Source of the DNA: Pochonia chlamydosporia 170
Lineage: Eukaryota; Ascomycota; Sordariomycetes; Hypocreales; Clavicipitaceae
DNA: 64,000 bases
Direction: 5' to 3'
Assembly (NCBI RefSeq): GCF_001653235.2
Contig: NC_035790.1
Location: forward strand, 434,001 to 498,000
Positions 63,377-64,000 of the stretch are shown here, piece after piece. A program made the translations under genes and the position numbers. Positions within the stretch are counted from its first letter, which is position 1. Each line of letters starts with the position of its first letter. Under the pieces are notes generated by a model. That model was not told the DNA's origin and did not search any database. It saw only the letters and a program-made list of their open reading frames with translations.

Positions 63377-63614
63377 GTGCCGTATGCTAAAATGGTTTAT
63401 TTCCTTTGTTGGTACTAAGATTGAGGATCAAACATTCGGCATCATGCTGAGTTTGCTTCCCTGCGTTTTTCTTTTGTATATGACTTTGTTTATATATTTC
63501 GTTTGTCTAGAAACATAACTATATGCTTTGATAAGAAATTCAATGTTGAAATGTACCCAGTGACTTGGTTCAGTAAACAAAATGTATTCGTAGCACCACT
63601 ACCGGTGAACTTCG

Positions 63615-64000
63615 TCATCTTCTAAACAGCCGCAACTTATCGAGTCCATTGTCCAAGTTTCGATCAATCCTCGTATCTAGTGTCCCAAAGGTCGAGTTCT
63701 TGATGACGTCAAACCAAGTGATATTGGAAAATGGGGGAGAATCCACTTGACAGACCGTGTTAGGCAATGGCATTGCCCCGGTCGACCAATAAGCAGATAT
63801 TTTCTCCAAAGTGCACGCAGAGGGCAGTCGTAACGATGAATGCTGCGCAAGAAGTTCATGTCAGCAGTTGATAAGTTAAAGACGGCGCCACGAGGCTCAA
63901 ACTTCTAGGATACGTAGCACCAAATAATGATGGCCACAGTGGTAGAGACAAACAACTTACTCCATAACCATCAACTTCTAAAACAACACTGTCCTTGAAA
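63615..64000 (-). CDS. TAP-type alpha/beta hydrolase, C-terminal part only (runs off the right edge)
   Basis: Two exon pieces (complement): 63961-64000 and 63615-63842, joined over a 118-bp GTAAGT...CAG intron in phase 0. The joined end reads FKDSVVLEVDGYG then HSSLRLPSACTLEKISAY, followed by TGAMPLPNTVCQVDSPPF. This is the pattern of the C-terminal domain of TAP-like hydrolases (Abhydrolase_4), where GHS holds the catalytic His and is followed by SxC and a TVCxxDxPPF end. The gene is convergent with NRPS2, with a 238-bp gap. Family members are often exported peptidases or esterases; whether it belongs to the cluster is unknown. The nucleophile region is outside the window. Confidence 0.75.

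Noticed and set aside
1..64000. CRISPR array, rRNA, tRNA, insertion sequence
   Set aside because: No array of spaced repeats, no RNA-gene signature and no transposase seen; the repeats present are NRPS modules and short promoter elements.

Overview
The window is genomic DNA of a filamentous ascomycete, probably a Sordariomycete (inferred). Most genes are split by short introns with GT...AG ends and CTAAC-type branch sites, and the gene families are fungal. It holds most of one secondary-metabolite cluster built around two non-ribosomal peptide synthetases (NRPS). I see no rRNA, tRNA, CRISPR array, transposase or PKS gene, and no transcription-factor gene.

Layout. 1-6670 (-): the first ~2,220 residues of an NRPS that runs off the left edge (NRPS1). 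It begins with a T domain and a C domain whose active-site motifs are broken. 8497-10373 (-): four-exon MFS transporter. 11916-13685 (+): three-exon radical-SAM/PLP aminomutase of the lysine 2,3-aminomutase type with a mitochondrial-like leader. 13921-15025 (-): four-exon SAT4/PTH11-like membrane protein in an AT-rich stretch. 16430-17672 (-): branched-chain aminotransferase. 18795-19826 (+): SAM methyltransferase, divergent from the aminotransferase. 20452-21585 (-): three-exon stand-alone thioesterase. 23252-24394 (-): 2OG-Fe(II) dioxygenase. 25458-30785 (-): 15-exon ABCC transporter. 33413-63376 (+): an uninterrupted 9,987-residue NRPS (NRPS2) of nine C-A-T modules with no E, MT, R, TE or terminal C domain. 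63615-64000 (-): C-terminus of a TAP-type alpha/beta hydrolase. Splice models were worked out by hand. All are phase-consistent, but none has been checked against RNA.

How it may work (inference). NRPS1 starts the chain and NRPS2, which begins with an intact C domain and no T domain, extends it, giving a peptide of at least 11 residues. No epimerase domain is present, so residues should be L or achiral. Three A domains (modules 2, 4 and 9) carry DLGF(L/V)AGV-type pockets that resemble, from memory, Aib/isovaline modules of peptaibol synthetases. The aminomutase, aminotransferase, methyltransferase and dioxygenase could supply or tailor unusual amino acids. Module 7 differs in both its C domain (HHSIYDA) and its A pocket (Asp at the position seen in ornithine pockets), making it the best candidate for a basic or beta-amino acid. 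The free-standing thioesterase could release the product, and the MFS and ABCC pumps could export it.

The most useful non-coding signal is the 7-mer GTCTGGT/ACCAGAC. It occurs about 15 times in the spacers read here, including overlapping tandem copies and an inverted pair, and is a candidate site for a cluster regulator.
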